NCBI GenBank assembly: GCA_040878185.1
Contig: JBBDMS010000062.1
Location: forward strand, 1-49,401
Direction: 5' to 3'
Source of the DNA: JAWXBK01 sp040878185
Lineage (GTDB): Bacteria > Pseudomonadota > Alphaproteobacteria > Dongiales > Dongiaceae
Length of the DNA stretch: 49,401 nt
Under the pieces are notes generated by a model. That model was given only the letters and a program-made list of their open reading frames with translations. It searched no databases and had not been told where the DNA came from. Made by a program: the position numbers and the translations under genes. Positions 14,220-22,813 of the stretch are shown in pieces; the stretch's first letter is position 1, and every line of letters begins with the position of its first letter.

Positions 14220-17200
14220 ATGCTCCGCAAATCGCTGTTCATCCTCGCCGGCATCGTCGTCCTGTTGATCGTCGCGATCCTGGTCGGCCCGAGCTTCGTC
14301 GACTGGAACCAGTACAAGCCACAGATCGCAGCGGAAGTGGAGAAGGCAACCGGGCGCAATCTGGCGATCGACGGCGATCTCTCGCTCTCGATCCTGCCGG
14401 CACCCACGCTGACCGCCGAGGGCGTGCGCTTCGCCAATATCGAGGGCGGGAGCAATGCCGACATGGCGACGCTGGAAGCGCTCGACGTGCGGGTCGCATT
14501 CGGTCCGCTTCTGAGCGGCGATATTCAGGTGACCAGCGTGACGTTGGTCTCGCCGACGATCCTGCTCGAGAAGCTGCCCGACGGCAGCGTCAACTGGGAG
14601 ATCGCGCCGCCCGCCGATGCGGCCGCGGCCGACGACACGGCGACGACAGAGACAACCACTGAAGAAGAAACGGCCGAGGCACCGGATGCCGGGACGACCC
14701 AGCCGGCTGCGAGCGGCGGCATGCAGATCGGCATCGACAAGGTGACGATCGAAAACGGCACGCTGGTTTACATCGACCATGTCGCCGGTTCCGAGCAGCG
14801 CGTCGAGAGCCTCGATGCGGAAATCCGGGCGCCTTCGCTGCAGGGGCCGTTCAGTCTCGAGGGCGATGCGATCGCGGCGGGCTTCCCGCTCGGATTCGAC
14901 ATTTCGACCGGCCGCATCGTTGAGGCGCAGCCGATCGAGGTATCGCTCGCGGTGACGCTCGACGACGGCGCGGCGAGCCTGCGGTTCGGCGGCACGGTCG
15001 CGACCGGCGAGCAGCTCGCGGTCGACGGCACACTGGCCGGCGAGGCGGCCGACCTCGGCGCGGTCATGGAAGCGCTCGGCGGCACCAGCACGCCCGCGCT
15101 CGAGGGCAAGCCGTTCAGTCTGTCCGGCACGGTCGAATCGAGCCAGAGCGAGGAAGCGTCCGCGATTCGCATGGACGATTTCGAAGTGCAGCTTGGCGAT
15201 ATGACCGCGACCGGCGCGTTCGAGGCGACGCTCGGCGACACGATCGCGGTCGACACCACACTGAGAATGGGCGTGCTCGATGCCGATGCGCTGATCGAGG
15301 CGTTCGGCGGCAGCGGCGAAGAAACCGCCGACAGCAATGGCGATGGCGATGGCACGACCGAGACGGCATCGTTCGCGCTGCCGACCGGTATCGATGCGGC
15401 AGTCGATCTGACGATCGACGCGGTCAATCTGAAGGGCGGCGTCGTCAACCAGGTGCAACTGGTCGCCCATCTACTGCCCGAAGGCATGCTCACGATCGAG
15501 CGGCTCAGCGCACAGATGCCCGGCGGTTCGACCCTGTCCGTCGCGGGCGACGTGGCGCCGGCCGAAGGCGTCCCGAGTTTTGCCGGCGTGCTCGAAGCCA
15601 GCTCCGACAACCTGCGCGCGCTCATGGCCTGGCTCGGCGTCGAAGCGGCGGGCGTACCGAACGACCGGCTGCGTAATCTTTCGCTCGCGTCGCGCGTCAC
15701 CGCCTCGCAGGACCAGATCCAGCTCGGCGAAATCGACATGCGGCTCGACAACTCGCAGATCCAGGGCGGCGTGGTGATCGCGCTGCCGAACGATACGCGG
15801 CCCAACCCGGCCTTCGGCATCGGGCTCGCGGTCGACCAGATCAATCTCGATGCCTATATGCCGCCCGCCACCGACAATGCGAGCGAGGGCAACGCCGATG
15901 ACGAGGCGGGCAACCCGCTCGGCGGGCTTGCGCCGCTGGCCGACATCAACGCGAATGTCGAACTGCGCGTCGGCGCGCTCACGCTCAACGGCCAGCAGGT
16001 CGAAGGACTGCATCTCGACGGCACGCTGGACGGCGGGACGTTGACGCTCCGCGATCTCAGCGTCGCGCAATTCGCCGGCGGTAGCGGCACGGTTACGGGC
16101 ACGATTACCGATCTGGCCGGCGCGCCGCGCTTCGATACGCGGATCGATCTCGATGTCGCCGATGCGACGCGCGCGATGCAGACCGCTGGCATGGCGGATG
16201 CGCCGGCGGGGCTCGGCCGGATGACCGTCGTCGGCACGGTGGCTGGTGGGGCCGAGGACGTGGCCTACGATGTCGCGTTCACCATTGCCGGTATCGGTGC
16301 CGAAGGCAGTGCCAAGGGAACGGCAGCGGGTCTCGGCGCCGGCATTCCGCGCATCGATTCCGATTTCAGCCTCGATGCGGCCGATGCCGGACCGCTGTTC
16401 GCGATCGCCGGCATGCCGGTGCCCGAGGGCGCCGATCTCGGCGCGCTGTCATTGTCGGGCACGGCATCCAGCGGCGACGACGATCTGACCTATGACGTGA
16501 CGCTGGCGCTCACCGGTGCCGGCACGACGGGCAGCTTCAAGGGCACGGTCTCCGATCTCTCGGCGACACCGCGGGTCGATACCACACTCGATCTGCAGGC
16601 CGGCGAACCGACCTTGCTGCTCGCGCTGGCGGGCGTCGAAGCCTCGGGTGTCGAAACGCTCGGTGCGCTGGGTCTCAGCGGCTCGCTCGCGGGCAACACC
16701 GACGATATGACGCTCGACGTCGATCTGACCGCACTCGGCGGCAGCGCGTCGATCGCCGGCAATGTTGCCGCGGGCGAAACCGCGACGACGCTCGATCTGA
16801 CCCTCTCGGCCGATCATCCCGAACTGAAGCAGCTGCTGGCGGCGCTGTCGCCCGATGTCGGCGCCGATGCAACGGCGGTCGGGCCGCTCAAGCTTTCGGG
16901 TAAGATCGAGGGCAGCACGGCGAAGTTCACCGTCAGCGATCTCGATCTCACGGCCGGACCCTCGCATGTGAGCGGCAATGTTTCGGTCGACATGACGACG
17001 GCGCGCCCGCAATTCGCGGCGACGCTCAATGGTGACACGGTCGACGTGACACCGTTCATGGGTCCGGGCGGCGGCGGCGGCGGCGGCGGTGACGGCGAAC
17101 AATGGTCGTCGGAGCCGCTCGATCTTTCGGTGCTCGACAGCGCCGACGGCACAATCGATCTGAAAGCCGCATCGTTCATCGCCGGCGAAACGCGGATCGA

Positions 17201-18659
17201 CAATCTCGACGCGCGCGCCGTGCTGCAGGATGGCGTGCTCACGGTCGAACGCATGACCGGCAATGTCTATGGCGGCTCGATCGATCTCGCCGGCACGCGG
17301 ATCACCGGGCGCGGCACGCCGACGGCGCGGATCCGCGCCATCGCCAACGGTCTCGATTCCAGCGAATTGATGAGCGGTGGAATGCTCGGTGCCACCTTCG
17401 ACGGGCCGGTCTCGTTCACCGGGAATTTCGATACGCAGGGAGCGAGCATGGCCGAGCTGATGAACCAGCTCGACGGCACCGGCAATGTCGACGGCTCGAT
17501 CCAGGTCTTGACCAGCACGCAGCAGGCGATCGGCTCGGCGCTGCTCGGCATTCTCGGCCAGCAGGTCGAACAGGTGCGCGGTATCACCGATGTGATGAAT
17601 GCGGTCTTTGCGGCCTTCACCGGCAAGTCGAACAGCCTGACCGGCGATTTCATCGTCACCGACGGCGTGATGCAGACGGACAACACGCGCTTCGCCAACG
17701 ATGCGGCAGCACTGGTCGCGCAAGGGACCGCCGATATCGGCGCCTGGAGCATGGACATGCTGGCCGAGATCTATCGCCAGCAGTCGGGCGACTCGCCCTT
17801 CATGGTGCTCGATCTCACCGGCCCGATGAGCGGACCGAATGTCGCGCTCAATCGCAGCGATGGCGGCGACGGCGCGCCGACCGGGCTGATCGAATCGCTG
17901 TTTCCGGGCGGCGAGAACGCGCCCGACGAAAATCTCTCGACCGAGGACGCAGTCGACAATCTGCTGCAGGGCATCATCCCGGGCATGGGCGCGGACGACG
18001 ACGACGGCGAGGCGACGACATCCGAGCCGCTCGATCCGTCGGCACCGGGTGCCGCCGGCCTGACCGTACCCGAAGGCGAGACCGAAGCGATCGACGCCGA
18101 GGATATGGAGCCGGGTGCGATCGCCCCCGAGGACGAACCGGAAGCGACGGCCGAGGACGTTGTCGAGGAAGAACCGGCTGCGGAAGAACCGGTCGAGCCG
18201 GTCGAAGAACCCGGCGCCGCGGCGCCGCCCGATGAGGAACCGGACGCCGACAAGTCGGAAGAAGTGAGCGAGGAGCCGATCGTCGAAGAACCGGCCGCCG
18301 AAGAACCGCCGGCGGATGAAACGACCGATCAGGCGCCGGGCGCATCCGGCCTCACGGCCGAACCGGAAGCGGCCCCGGCGGATGAGCCGGTCGCGGAAGA
18401 ACCGGTCGTCGAAGAACCGGCTGCCGAAGAACCGGCGGCGGAACCCGGCGCGGCGCCTGGCACCGAACCGGTGACCGAACCGGGCGCGGAGCCCGAGGCG
18501 GTGCCGACCGAAGAGCCGCTGCCGGAGGAAGAAGAATCCGGGATGGCCCCGGGCGCGACCGGCGTCGAACCGGGCGCGGAATCGGTGACGACCGAAGGCA
18601 CCGAAGAGCCGGGCGCCGTCAATCTGCTGCAGGGAATCCTCGGCACGGATCAGCAATAG
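14220..18659 (+). CDS. AsmA-family protein, 1479 residues, with long acidic tail
   Basis: Very large envelope protein. A single N-terminal membrane helix (about 4-26, SLFILAGIVVLLIVAILVGP) anchors it in the inner membrane with the rest in the periplasm. The AsmA signature follows at once (PSFVDWNQYKPQIAAEVEKA, then ATGRNLAIDGDLSLSILPAPTL). The middle consists of many beta repeats with LDG/LSGT phrases, typical of AsmA/TamB bridge-like lipid-transfer proteins. The C-terminal AsmA domain ends near residue 1225. After it comes a Glu/Pro/Ala-rich tail of about 230 residues with repeats of EEP and PGASGLT type. NLLQGI occurs both at residue 1247 and at 1468, bracketing the tail. The start at 14220 is chosen for the membrane helix; an upstream in-frame GTG is less likely. 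Role inferred: phospholipid transport or outer-membrane assembly. Confidence 0.85.
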   Translation: MLRKSLFILAGIVVLLIVAILVGPSFVDWNQYKPQIAAEVEKATGRNLAIDGDLSLSILPAPTLTAEGVRFANIEGGSNADMATLEALDVRVAFGPLLSGDIQVTSVTLVSPTILLEKLPDGSVNWEIAPPADAAAADDTATTETTTEEETAEAPDAGTTQPAASGGMQIGIDKVTIENGTLVYIDHVAGSEQRVESLDAEIRAPSLQGPFSLEGDAIAAGFPLGFDISTGRIVEAQPIEVSLAVTLDDGAASLRFGGTVATGEQLAVDGTLAGEAADLGAVMEALGGTSTPALEGKPFSLSGTVESSQSEEASAIRMDDFEVQLGDMTATGAFEATLGDTIAVDTTLRMGVLDADALIEAFGGSGEETADSNGDGDGTTETASFALPTGIDAAVDLTIDAVNLKGGVVNQVQLVAHLLPEGMLTIERLSAQMPGGSTLSVAGDVAPAEGVPSFAGVLEASSDNLRALMAWLGVEAAGVPNDRLRNLSLASRVTASQDQIQLGEIDMRLDNSQIQGGVVIALPNDTRPNPAFGIGLAVDQINLDAYMPPATDNASEGNADDEAGNPLGGLAPLADINANVELRVGALTLNGQQVEGLHLDGTLDGGTLTLRDLSVAQFAGGSGTVTGTITDLAGAPRFDTRIDLDVADATRAMQTAGMADAPAGLGRMTVVGTVAGGAEDVAYDVAFTIAGIGAEGSAKGTAAGLGAGIPRIDSDFSLDAADAGPLFAIAGMPVPEGADLGALSLSGTASSGDDDLTYDVTLALTGAGTTGSFKGTVSDLSATPRVDTTLDLQAGEPTLLLALAGVEASGVETLGALGLSGSLAGNTDDMTLDVDLTALGGSASIAGNVAAGETATTLDLTLSADHPELKQLLAALSPDVGADATAVGPLKLSGKIEGSTAKFTVSDLDLTAGPSHVSGNVSVDMTTARPQFAATLNGDTVDVTPFMGPGGGGGGGGDGEQWSSEPLDLSVLDSADGTIDLKAASFIAGETRIDNLDARAVLQDGVLTVERMTGNVYGGSIDLAGTRITGRGTPTARIRAIANGLDSSELMSGGMLGATFDGPVSFTGNFDTQGASMAELMNQLDGTGNVDGSIQVLTSTQQAIGSALLGILGQQVEQVRGITDVMNAVFAAFTGKSNSLTGDFIVTDGVMQTDNTRFANDAAALVAQGTADIGAWSMDMLAEIYRQQSGDSPFMVLDLTGPMSGPNVALNRSDGGDGAPTGLIESLFPGGENAPDENLSTEDAVDNLLQGIIPGMGADDDDGEATTSEPLDPSAPGAAGLTVPEGETEAIDAEDMEPGAIAPEDEPEATAEDVVEEEPAAEEPVEPVEEPGAAAPPDEEPDADKSEEVSEEPIVEEPAAEEPPADETTDQAPGASGLTAEPEAAPADEPVAEEPVVEEPAAEEPAAEPGAAPGTEPVTEPGAEPEAVPTEEPLPEEEESGMAPGATGVEPGAESVTTEGTEEPGAVNLLQGILGTDQQ

Positions 18660-18715
18660 CGCCGGCGAATACGATGCCGGCTGTCGGGCCGGCTACCGGG
18701 CGTCGCTTGGCGCGA

Positions 18716-18979
18716 TTAGCGCTCCCGCGGTGAGGACGGCCGCGTCTGCTGCGCATGACGCAGCAGATGCACGCGGACGGCGCTCGACAGATTGATATCG
18801 CGCGCACCGCTCTGGCTGGCGGCCTGGTCGATCTCTTCGATGATCGCGTTGATGGAACGGCCGCGTTCCTGGGCGAGCGCACGCAGCGCATCCCAGAAAG
18901 CAGGTTCCAGCGAGAGACTGGTCCGATGGCCGGCAATACTTACCGACCGTTTGCGGATCGCCTGGGGATCGTCGGCCAT
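18716..18979 (-). CDS. Ribbon-helix-helix domain protein (RHH_4 type)
   Basis: Small protein of 87 residues with a ribbon-helix-helix DNA-binding core: the strand RKRSVSIAGHRTSLSLEP followed by two helices (FWDALRALAQERGRSINAIIEEI and NLSSAVRVHLLRHA). This variant is common in alphaproteobacteria next to fumC and a DUF4169 gene; both are nearby here, fumC 81 bp upstream in the transcription direction. It may regulate itself or fumC, but no target is proven. ATG 18979 is the first in frame after the fumC stop, and the gene may be co-transcribed with fumC. No toxin partner is visible, so an antitoxin role is not supported. Confidence 0.83.
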   Translation of the reverse strand: MADDPQAIRKRSVSIAGHRTSLSLEPAFWDALRALAQERGRSINAIIEEIDQAASQSGARDINLSSAVRVHLLRHAQQTRPSSPRER

Positions 18980-19060
18980 GATACGCCTCCGTTTCCCTGA
19001 GAAGCAGCGACCGATTGCGCAATCGCTGGTCCGACATGACGCGCGTGTCGCGCGTCGTTG

Positions 19061-20464
19061 CTACGCGCTGGGCCCGAGCATCGCGTCGGGCTTCACCAGC
19101 CGGTCGAATTCCTCCGCCGTCAGCAGCTTGAGTGCGACCGCGGCCTCTTTCAGCGTGGTCCCGTCCTCATAGGCTTTCTTCGCGACCTTGGCCGCATTGT
19201 CGTAACCGATATGCGGGTTGAGGGCGGTCACCAGCATCAGCGACTGGCTCATCAGCTGGGCGATGCGGCCGCGATCCGCTTCGAGCCCGACCACGCAGTT
19301 GTCGGTGAAGCTGACGCAGGCATCGGCCAGAAGCTGGCCCGATTGCAGCACGTTGTAGATGATGACCGGTTTGTACACGTTAAGTTCGAAATGCCCGTTG
19401 CTGCCGCCGACGGTCACCGACACATGGTTGCCCATGACCTGCGTTGCAACCTGAGTCAGCGCCTCGCACTGCGTTGGGTTGACCTTGCCCGGCATGATCG
19501 ACGAGCCGGGCTCGTTCGCCGGCAGTATCAGTTCGCCGAGGCCGGAGCGCGGGCCGGAGCCGGCGAGCCTTATGTCGTTCGCGATCTTCATCAGCGAGCA
19601 GGCGAGCGTGTTATAGGCACCAGAGAGTTCGACCATCGAATCATGCGCGGCCAGCCCCTCGAACTTGTTCGGCGCGCTGGTGAAGGGCAGATGGGTCAGC
19701 TCCGCGAGATTGGCGGCGAACCCTTCGGCAAAACCGATGGTCGCGTTGAGCCCGGTCCCGACGGCGGTGCCGCCCTGGGCGAGCGGGTAGAGCCGTGGCA
19801 GGCAGGCCTCGACCCGCTCGATGCCGTAGGCGACCTGCGCGACATAGCCCGAGAATTCCTGGCCGAGCGTGAGCGGCGTCGCATCCTGCAAATGGGTGCG
19901 GCCGATCTTGATGATGTCGTCATACTCGCGGCGCTTGGCTTCGAGCGCTTCGCGGAGATGGCGCAGCGCCGGCAGCAGCTTGTCGTGGATCTGGCGCACC
20001 GCGGCGATATGCATCGCGGTCGGGAAACAATCGTTCGACGATTGCCCCATGTTGACCTGATCGTTCGGATGAACCGGCTTCTTGTCGCCGCGTTTGCCGC
20101 CGAGCAGTTCGTTCGCGCGGTTCGCGATGACCTCGTTCGCGTTCATGTTGGTCTGCGTGCCTGAGCCGGTCTGCCAGACCACCAGCGGAAAATGTTCGTC
20201 GAGCAGGCCGGCAGCGACTTCGGCGGCGGCCATGGAAATCGCCTCGCCGCGTTTCGCATCGAGCTTGCCGAGTTTTATGTTGGTGTGCGCGGCGGCCTGC
20301 TTCAGAAGACCGAAGGCGCGGGTCAGCGCGACCGGCATGCGTTCGCCGCCGATGCGGAAATTCTCGAGCGAGCGCTGGGTCTGCGCACCCCACAAACGAT
20401 CGGCCGGGACGGCGATCTCGCCCATCGAATCGCTTTCGATGCGGGTCTTCGGCTCGGCGCTCAT
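19061..20464 (-). CDS. fumC: Class II fumarate hydratase
   Basis: Fumarase C of 467 residues, the iron-independent enzyme that converts fumarate and water to L-malate in the citric acid cycle; the active enzyme is a tetramer. The start is typical (RIESDSMGEIAVPADRLWGAQTQRS), and the family signature GSSIMPGKVNPTQCEA with the catalytic serine loop is present, as are GSGTQTNMNANEVI and KPVHPNDQVNMGQSSND. The length is standard. The gene lies downstream of sspB and upstream of the RHH gene on the minus strand, a neighbourhood found in other alphaproteobacteria. GGGAG precedes the ATG on the minus strand. The 123 bp between sspB and fumC leave room for its own promoter. Confidence 0.96.
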   Translation of the reverse strand: MSAEPKTRIESDSMGEIAVPADRLWGAQTQRSLENFRIGGERMPVALTRAFGLLKQAAAHTNIKLGKLDAKRGEAISMAAAEVAAGLLDEHFPLVVWQTGSGTQTNMNANEVIANRANELLGGKRGDKKPVHPNDQVNMGQSSNDCFPTAMHIAAVRQIHDKLLPALRHLREALEAKRREYDDIIKIGRTHLQDATPLTLGQEFSGYVAQVAYGIERVEACLPRLYPLAQGGTAVGTGLNATIGFAEGFAANLAELTHLPFTSAPNKFEGLAAHDSMVELSGAYNTLACSLMKIANDIRLAGSGPRSGLGELILPANEPGSSIMPGKVNPTQCEALTQVATQVMGNHVSVTVGGSNGHFELNVYKPVIIYNVLQSGQLLADACVSFTDNCVVGLEADRGRIAQLMSQSLMLVTALNPHIGYDNAAKVAKKAYEDGTTLKEAAVALKLLTAEEFDRLVKPDAMLGPSA

Positions 20465-20587
20465 CGGGCGGCTCCCGGTTCAGATGGGGGTTCCGAAAAT
20501 CGTAACCGGCGCTGTTCTAGCGTCTATCGCGCGCAGGCGAAAGCACCGGCGCCGCAGGGCCCCGGATGCGGCTAAAGGCGTGCCGGA

Positions 20588-21109
20588 TCAGGACTTCTTG
20601 CGGAACGCGTCGAGCGGAACGATTTCGGCGCTGCCCTCTTTCGGGGCGGGCAGCGGCGCCGCAGGCGTTTCGCCCGCATCGCTCGTCGGCCGGGTCATGG
20701 CCGTTGCAGCCTTGGTTGCCTGCGGCGTGACGGCGGCACGGGCCGCACCGCCATCGCGGCCTTCGAACTGCAGGCCGAATTTTACGGCGGGATCGGCAAA
20801 GCCGGTGATCGCCGCGAAGGGCACGGTCAGACGCTCGAGCTGGTTGGCGAAACTCAGCGTGACCGAGAAGGCATGGTCGTCGATCTCGAGACCCCAGAAC
20901 TGGTGCTGCAGCACGACGGTCATTTCGGTCGGGTAGCTGGCGCGCAAACGGTTCGGAACGGCGGCGCCCGGAAAATCGGTGCGGAAGGTGATATAAAAAT
21001 GATGGTCGCCGGGCAGGCCCATGCTTTCCGCGTGCCGCAGCGAGCGTCTGACGACATCCCGCAGGGCCGTTTCGACCATGGCTTCGTAATCGATCCGGTT
21101 CTCGACCAT
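20588..21109 (-). CDS. sspB: ClpXP adaptor SspB (alphaproteobacterial type)
   Basis: Adaptor protein of 173 residues that binds the ssrA tag and delivers tagged proteins to ClpXP for degradation. The substrate-binding domain (about 1-130) shows IDYEAMVETALRDVVRRSL, HFYITFRTDFPGA, PTEMTVVLQHQFWGLEI, FSVTLSFAN and PFAAITGFADPAVKFGLQF, all typical of SspB-alpha. A flexible Ala/Thr-rich linker follows, and the last residues (EIVPLDAFRKKS) form the usual ClpX-docking tail. AAGGAATC precedes the ATG at 21109. The tmRNA gene lies just upstream on the same strand (about 21240-21563), so a tag-encoding RNA and its adaptor are neighbours and could share a transcript. The sequence encodes the SspB-contact residues AND-N in the tag at 21293-21325. 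Confidence 0.93.
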   Translation of the reverse strand: MVENRIDYEAMVETALRDVVRRSLRHAESMGLPGDHHFYITFRTDFPGAAVPNRLRASYPTEMTVVLQHQFWGLEIDDHAFSVTLSFANQLERLTVPFAAITGFADPAVKFGLQFEGRDGGAARAAVTPQATKAATAMTRPTSDAGETPAAPLPAPKEGSAEIVPLDAFRKKS

Positions 21110-21202
21110 GATTCCTTATCGTCCCCCGTCTGCCCCACGATCGCCTTGCCGGCTTTTGCCGGTCTTCGCGCTTTCGACCCCAGGAAGGGGCCGTCGCTTC
21201 GA

Positions 21203-21238
21203 GCGTTGCCCGCCGGCCTTGCGGCCGACGGGCGCTCG
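21203..21238 (-). other. Strong hairpin with GCAA tetraloop between ssrA and sspB
   Basis: On the minus strand GCCCGTCGGCC-GCAA-GGCCGGCGGGC (21233 to 21208) forms an 11-bp stem with one G-U pair, extended by GAGCG/CGCTC outside. No T-run follows, so it may be part of the tmRNA 3' region, a processing signal or a barrier to exonucleases instead of a terminator. Confidence 0.55.
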
Positions 21239-21239
21239 T

Positions 21240-21563
21240 ATCAGTGGGGGGCTTCTGTTGCCCGGTGCCCCCCGGACCGCGCTTACCTATTAGGCAGCGA
21301 GGGCCACACGATGATTGTCGTTGGCACTTCTGAGTCGGCCCGATAACGGCGGAACCATGCCGGACGAAAACCATGCCTTTACCACGTGCGTCGAACCTGT
21401 TTCGCCCCCGTCTCTGACCGCACCGCCGGCAGATCGGGCCTCCTCGCGGAGGCATCTCAGCCGACCGGCCGATGGCCGGAAACTGGTGGAGGCGCCGGGT
21501 ACTGCCCCCGGGTCCGCTCCGCTTATTTCACAAGGCGTTTATCGTCATAGCCGGTTGCCCGGC
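21240..21563 (-). ncRNA. ssrA: Circularly permuted two-piece tmRNA (ssrA)
   Basis: On the minus strand the acceptor piece comes first (about 21563 to 21484) and ends CGCCTCCACCA with the CCA encoded. A spacer of about 74 nt (21483-21410) follows, then the coding piece from 21409, beginning GGGGGCGAAACAGGTTCGAC. The first seven bases GGGGGCG pair with CGCCTCC of the acceptor piece (six Watson-Crick pairs and one G-U), rebuilding the tRNA-like acceptor stem. The tag frame at 21325-21293 encodes ANDNHRVALAA and is followed by TAA TAG; AND-N is the SspB contact and ALAA the ClpX signal. A G6/C6 pseudoknot-like pair follows the tag. This layout is the alphaproteobacterial permuted form. The tmRNA rescues stalled ribosomes. 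The outer ends (21563 and 21240) are estimates. Confidence 0.92.
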
Positions 21564-21569
21564 ACGCCA

Positions 21570-21575
21570 AATATA
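21570..21575 (-). promoter_or_regulatory. Candidate -10 element of ssrA
   Basis: On the minus strand TATATT at 21575-21570 would place the start near 21562, exactly at the G/C-rich beginning of the acceptor piece (GCCGG-GCAA-CCGGC hairpin). A convincing -35 hexamer at 17 bp was not found. Confidence 0.4.
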
Positions 21576-21748
21576 GGGTCTGGGCGGCGGAATCGGAAGG
21601 GGTTGCCTCAATTTCGCGGCCAAGGGCCTCCGGGTCGGATTCCGCGCGTTCCCTCGCGCGTCCTTGGGCATGCGCCCGCGCTGTGCGCCGCCATCGCCCC
21701 GGCGATAGACTGGCTGTCGGCGAATCGTGAGGGCGGGACCGGGATCTG

Positions 21749-22813
21749 ATGGCGGACGGCAAAATGGCGGCGAAGGCGATGCGACCCGAGGCGGAACCCG
21801 GCAGGCCGGGGTCCGGCGACCCGGTAACGCCGGAGGAGGAGGCCCGCAAGCGCGCCGGGCTGCAACGCGGCATGACCGGCGAACAACTCCAGGAACTGGC
21901 CGAGCAGGCGAAGGCGGAAGCCTCGACCCGTCGCGACACCGTGCCCGCGCTCGAAGAGATTCTTTACCAGCCGATCCCGGTGCTCGATCGCGGCTTCGTC
22001 CGGGTGATCGACTATATGGGGAGCGACGGCGCGATCGTGCAGGCAGCCCGCGTCTCCTACGGCAAGGGCACGCGCAAGGTCAGCGAGGATCGCGGCCTCA
22101 TCCATTACCTGATGCGGCACCGCCATTCGACGCCGTTCGAAATGTGCGAGATCAAGTTCCATGTGAAGCTGCCGATCTTCGTCGCGCGGCAATGGATCCG
22201 CCATCGCACCGCGAACGTAAACGAATATTCGGCGCGCTATTCGATCATGGATCGCGAATTCTATCTGCCGGCGCCCGAGCATCTTGCCGCGCAATCCTCG
22301 GCCAACCGCCAGGGCCGCGGCGACGTGCTGGAAGGCGACGAGGCGAGCGAGGTCATGCGCCTGCTCGAGCGCGACGCGATGAAAGCCTACGATCACTACG
22401 AGCAGATGCTGAACGAGCGCGAGGACGGCAGCGTGATCGATCCGGAACGGACCGGGCTCGCGCGCGAACTCGCCCGCATGAACCTGACGCTCAGTTACTA
22501 TACGCAATGGTATTGGAAGATCGATCTTCATAACCTCATGCACTTTCTGTCGCTGCGCGCCGACCCGCATGCGCAATACGAGATTCGCGTCTATGCCGAT
22601 GCGATGATCGATGTGATGAAACGCTGGGCGCCGCTCACCCACGAGGCCTTTGAACAGCATCGCCTTCATGCCGTCACATTGTCCGCCAACGCTCTCGCCG
22701 TGGTGAAACGGCTGATCGCGGGCGAGAATGTCGGCGAGGCGGAGAGCGGGCTGGGCAAACGCGAATGGCGCGAACTGATGGCAACGCTCGGGCGCGACGG
22801 CGCAGGCGACTGA
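21749..22813 (+). CDS. thyX: Flavin-dependent thymidylate synthase
   Basis: ThyX makes dTMP from dUMP using methylene-tetrahydrofolate, NADPH and FAD; it is a cytosolic tetramer and the alternative to ThyA. The ThyX motif RHRTANVNEYSARYS (R151-S165) is intact, as are HRHSTPFEMCEIKFHVKLPIFVARQW and SYYTQWYWKIDLHNLMHFL. From ATG 21749 the protein has 354 residues, about 40-60 more than common alphaproteobacterial ThyX. The extra N-terminal part is rich in Glu, Ala and Arg, and a later start such as the ATG at 21872 is possible. The next gene (L,D-transpeptidase) overlaps its end by 49 bp. The tmRNA gene is divergent upstream. Confidence 0.95.
   Translation: MADGKMAAKAMRPEAEPGRPGSGDPVTPEEEARKRAGLQRGMTGEQLQELAEQAKAEASTRRDTVPALEEILYQPIPVLDRGFVRVIDYMGSDGAIVQAARVSYGKGTRKVSEDRGLIHYLMRHRHSTPFEMCEIKFHVKLPIFVARQWIRHRTANVNEYSARYSIMDREFYLPAPEHLAAQSSANRQGRGDVLEGDEASEVMRLLERDAMKAYDHYEQMLNEREDGSVIDPERTGLARELARMNLTLSYYTQWYWKIDLHNLMHFLSLRADPHAQYEIRVYADAMIDVMKRWAPLTHEAFEQHRLHAVTLSANALAVVKRLIAGENVGEAESGLGKREWRELMATLGRDGAGD

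Noticed and set aside
16449..18656. Long open frame on the minus strand opposite the AsmA-family gene
   Set aside because: It is an Arg-rich antisense shadow of a high-G+C coding sequence with no domain, while the plus strand encodes a coherent AsmA protein.
18716..18979. Antitoxin of a toxin-antitoxin pair
   Set aside because: The RHH protein belongs to the fumC-linked alphaproteobacterial family, and no toxin gene is adjacent.
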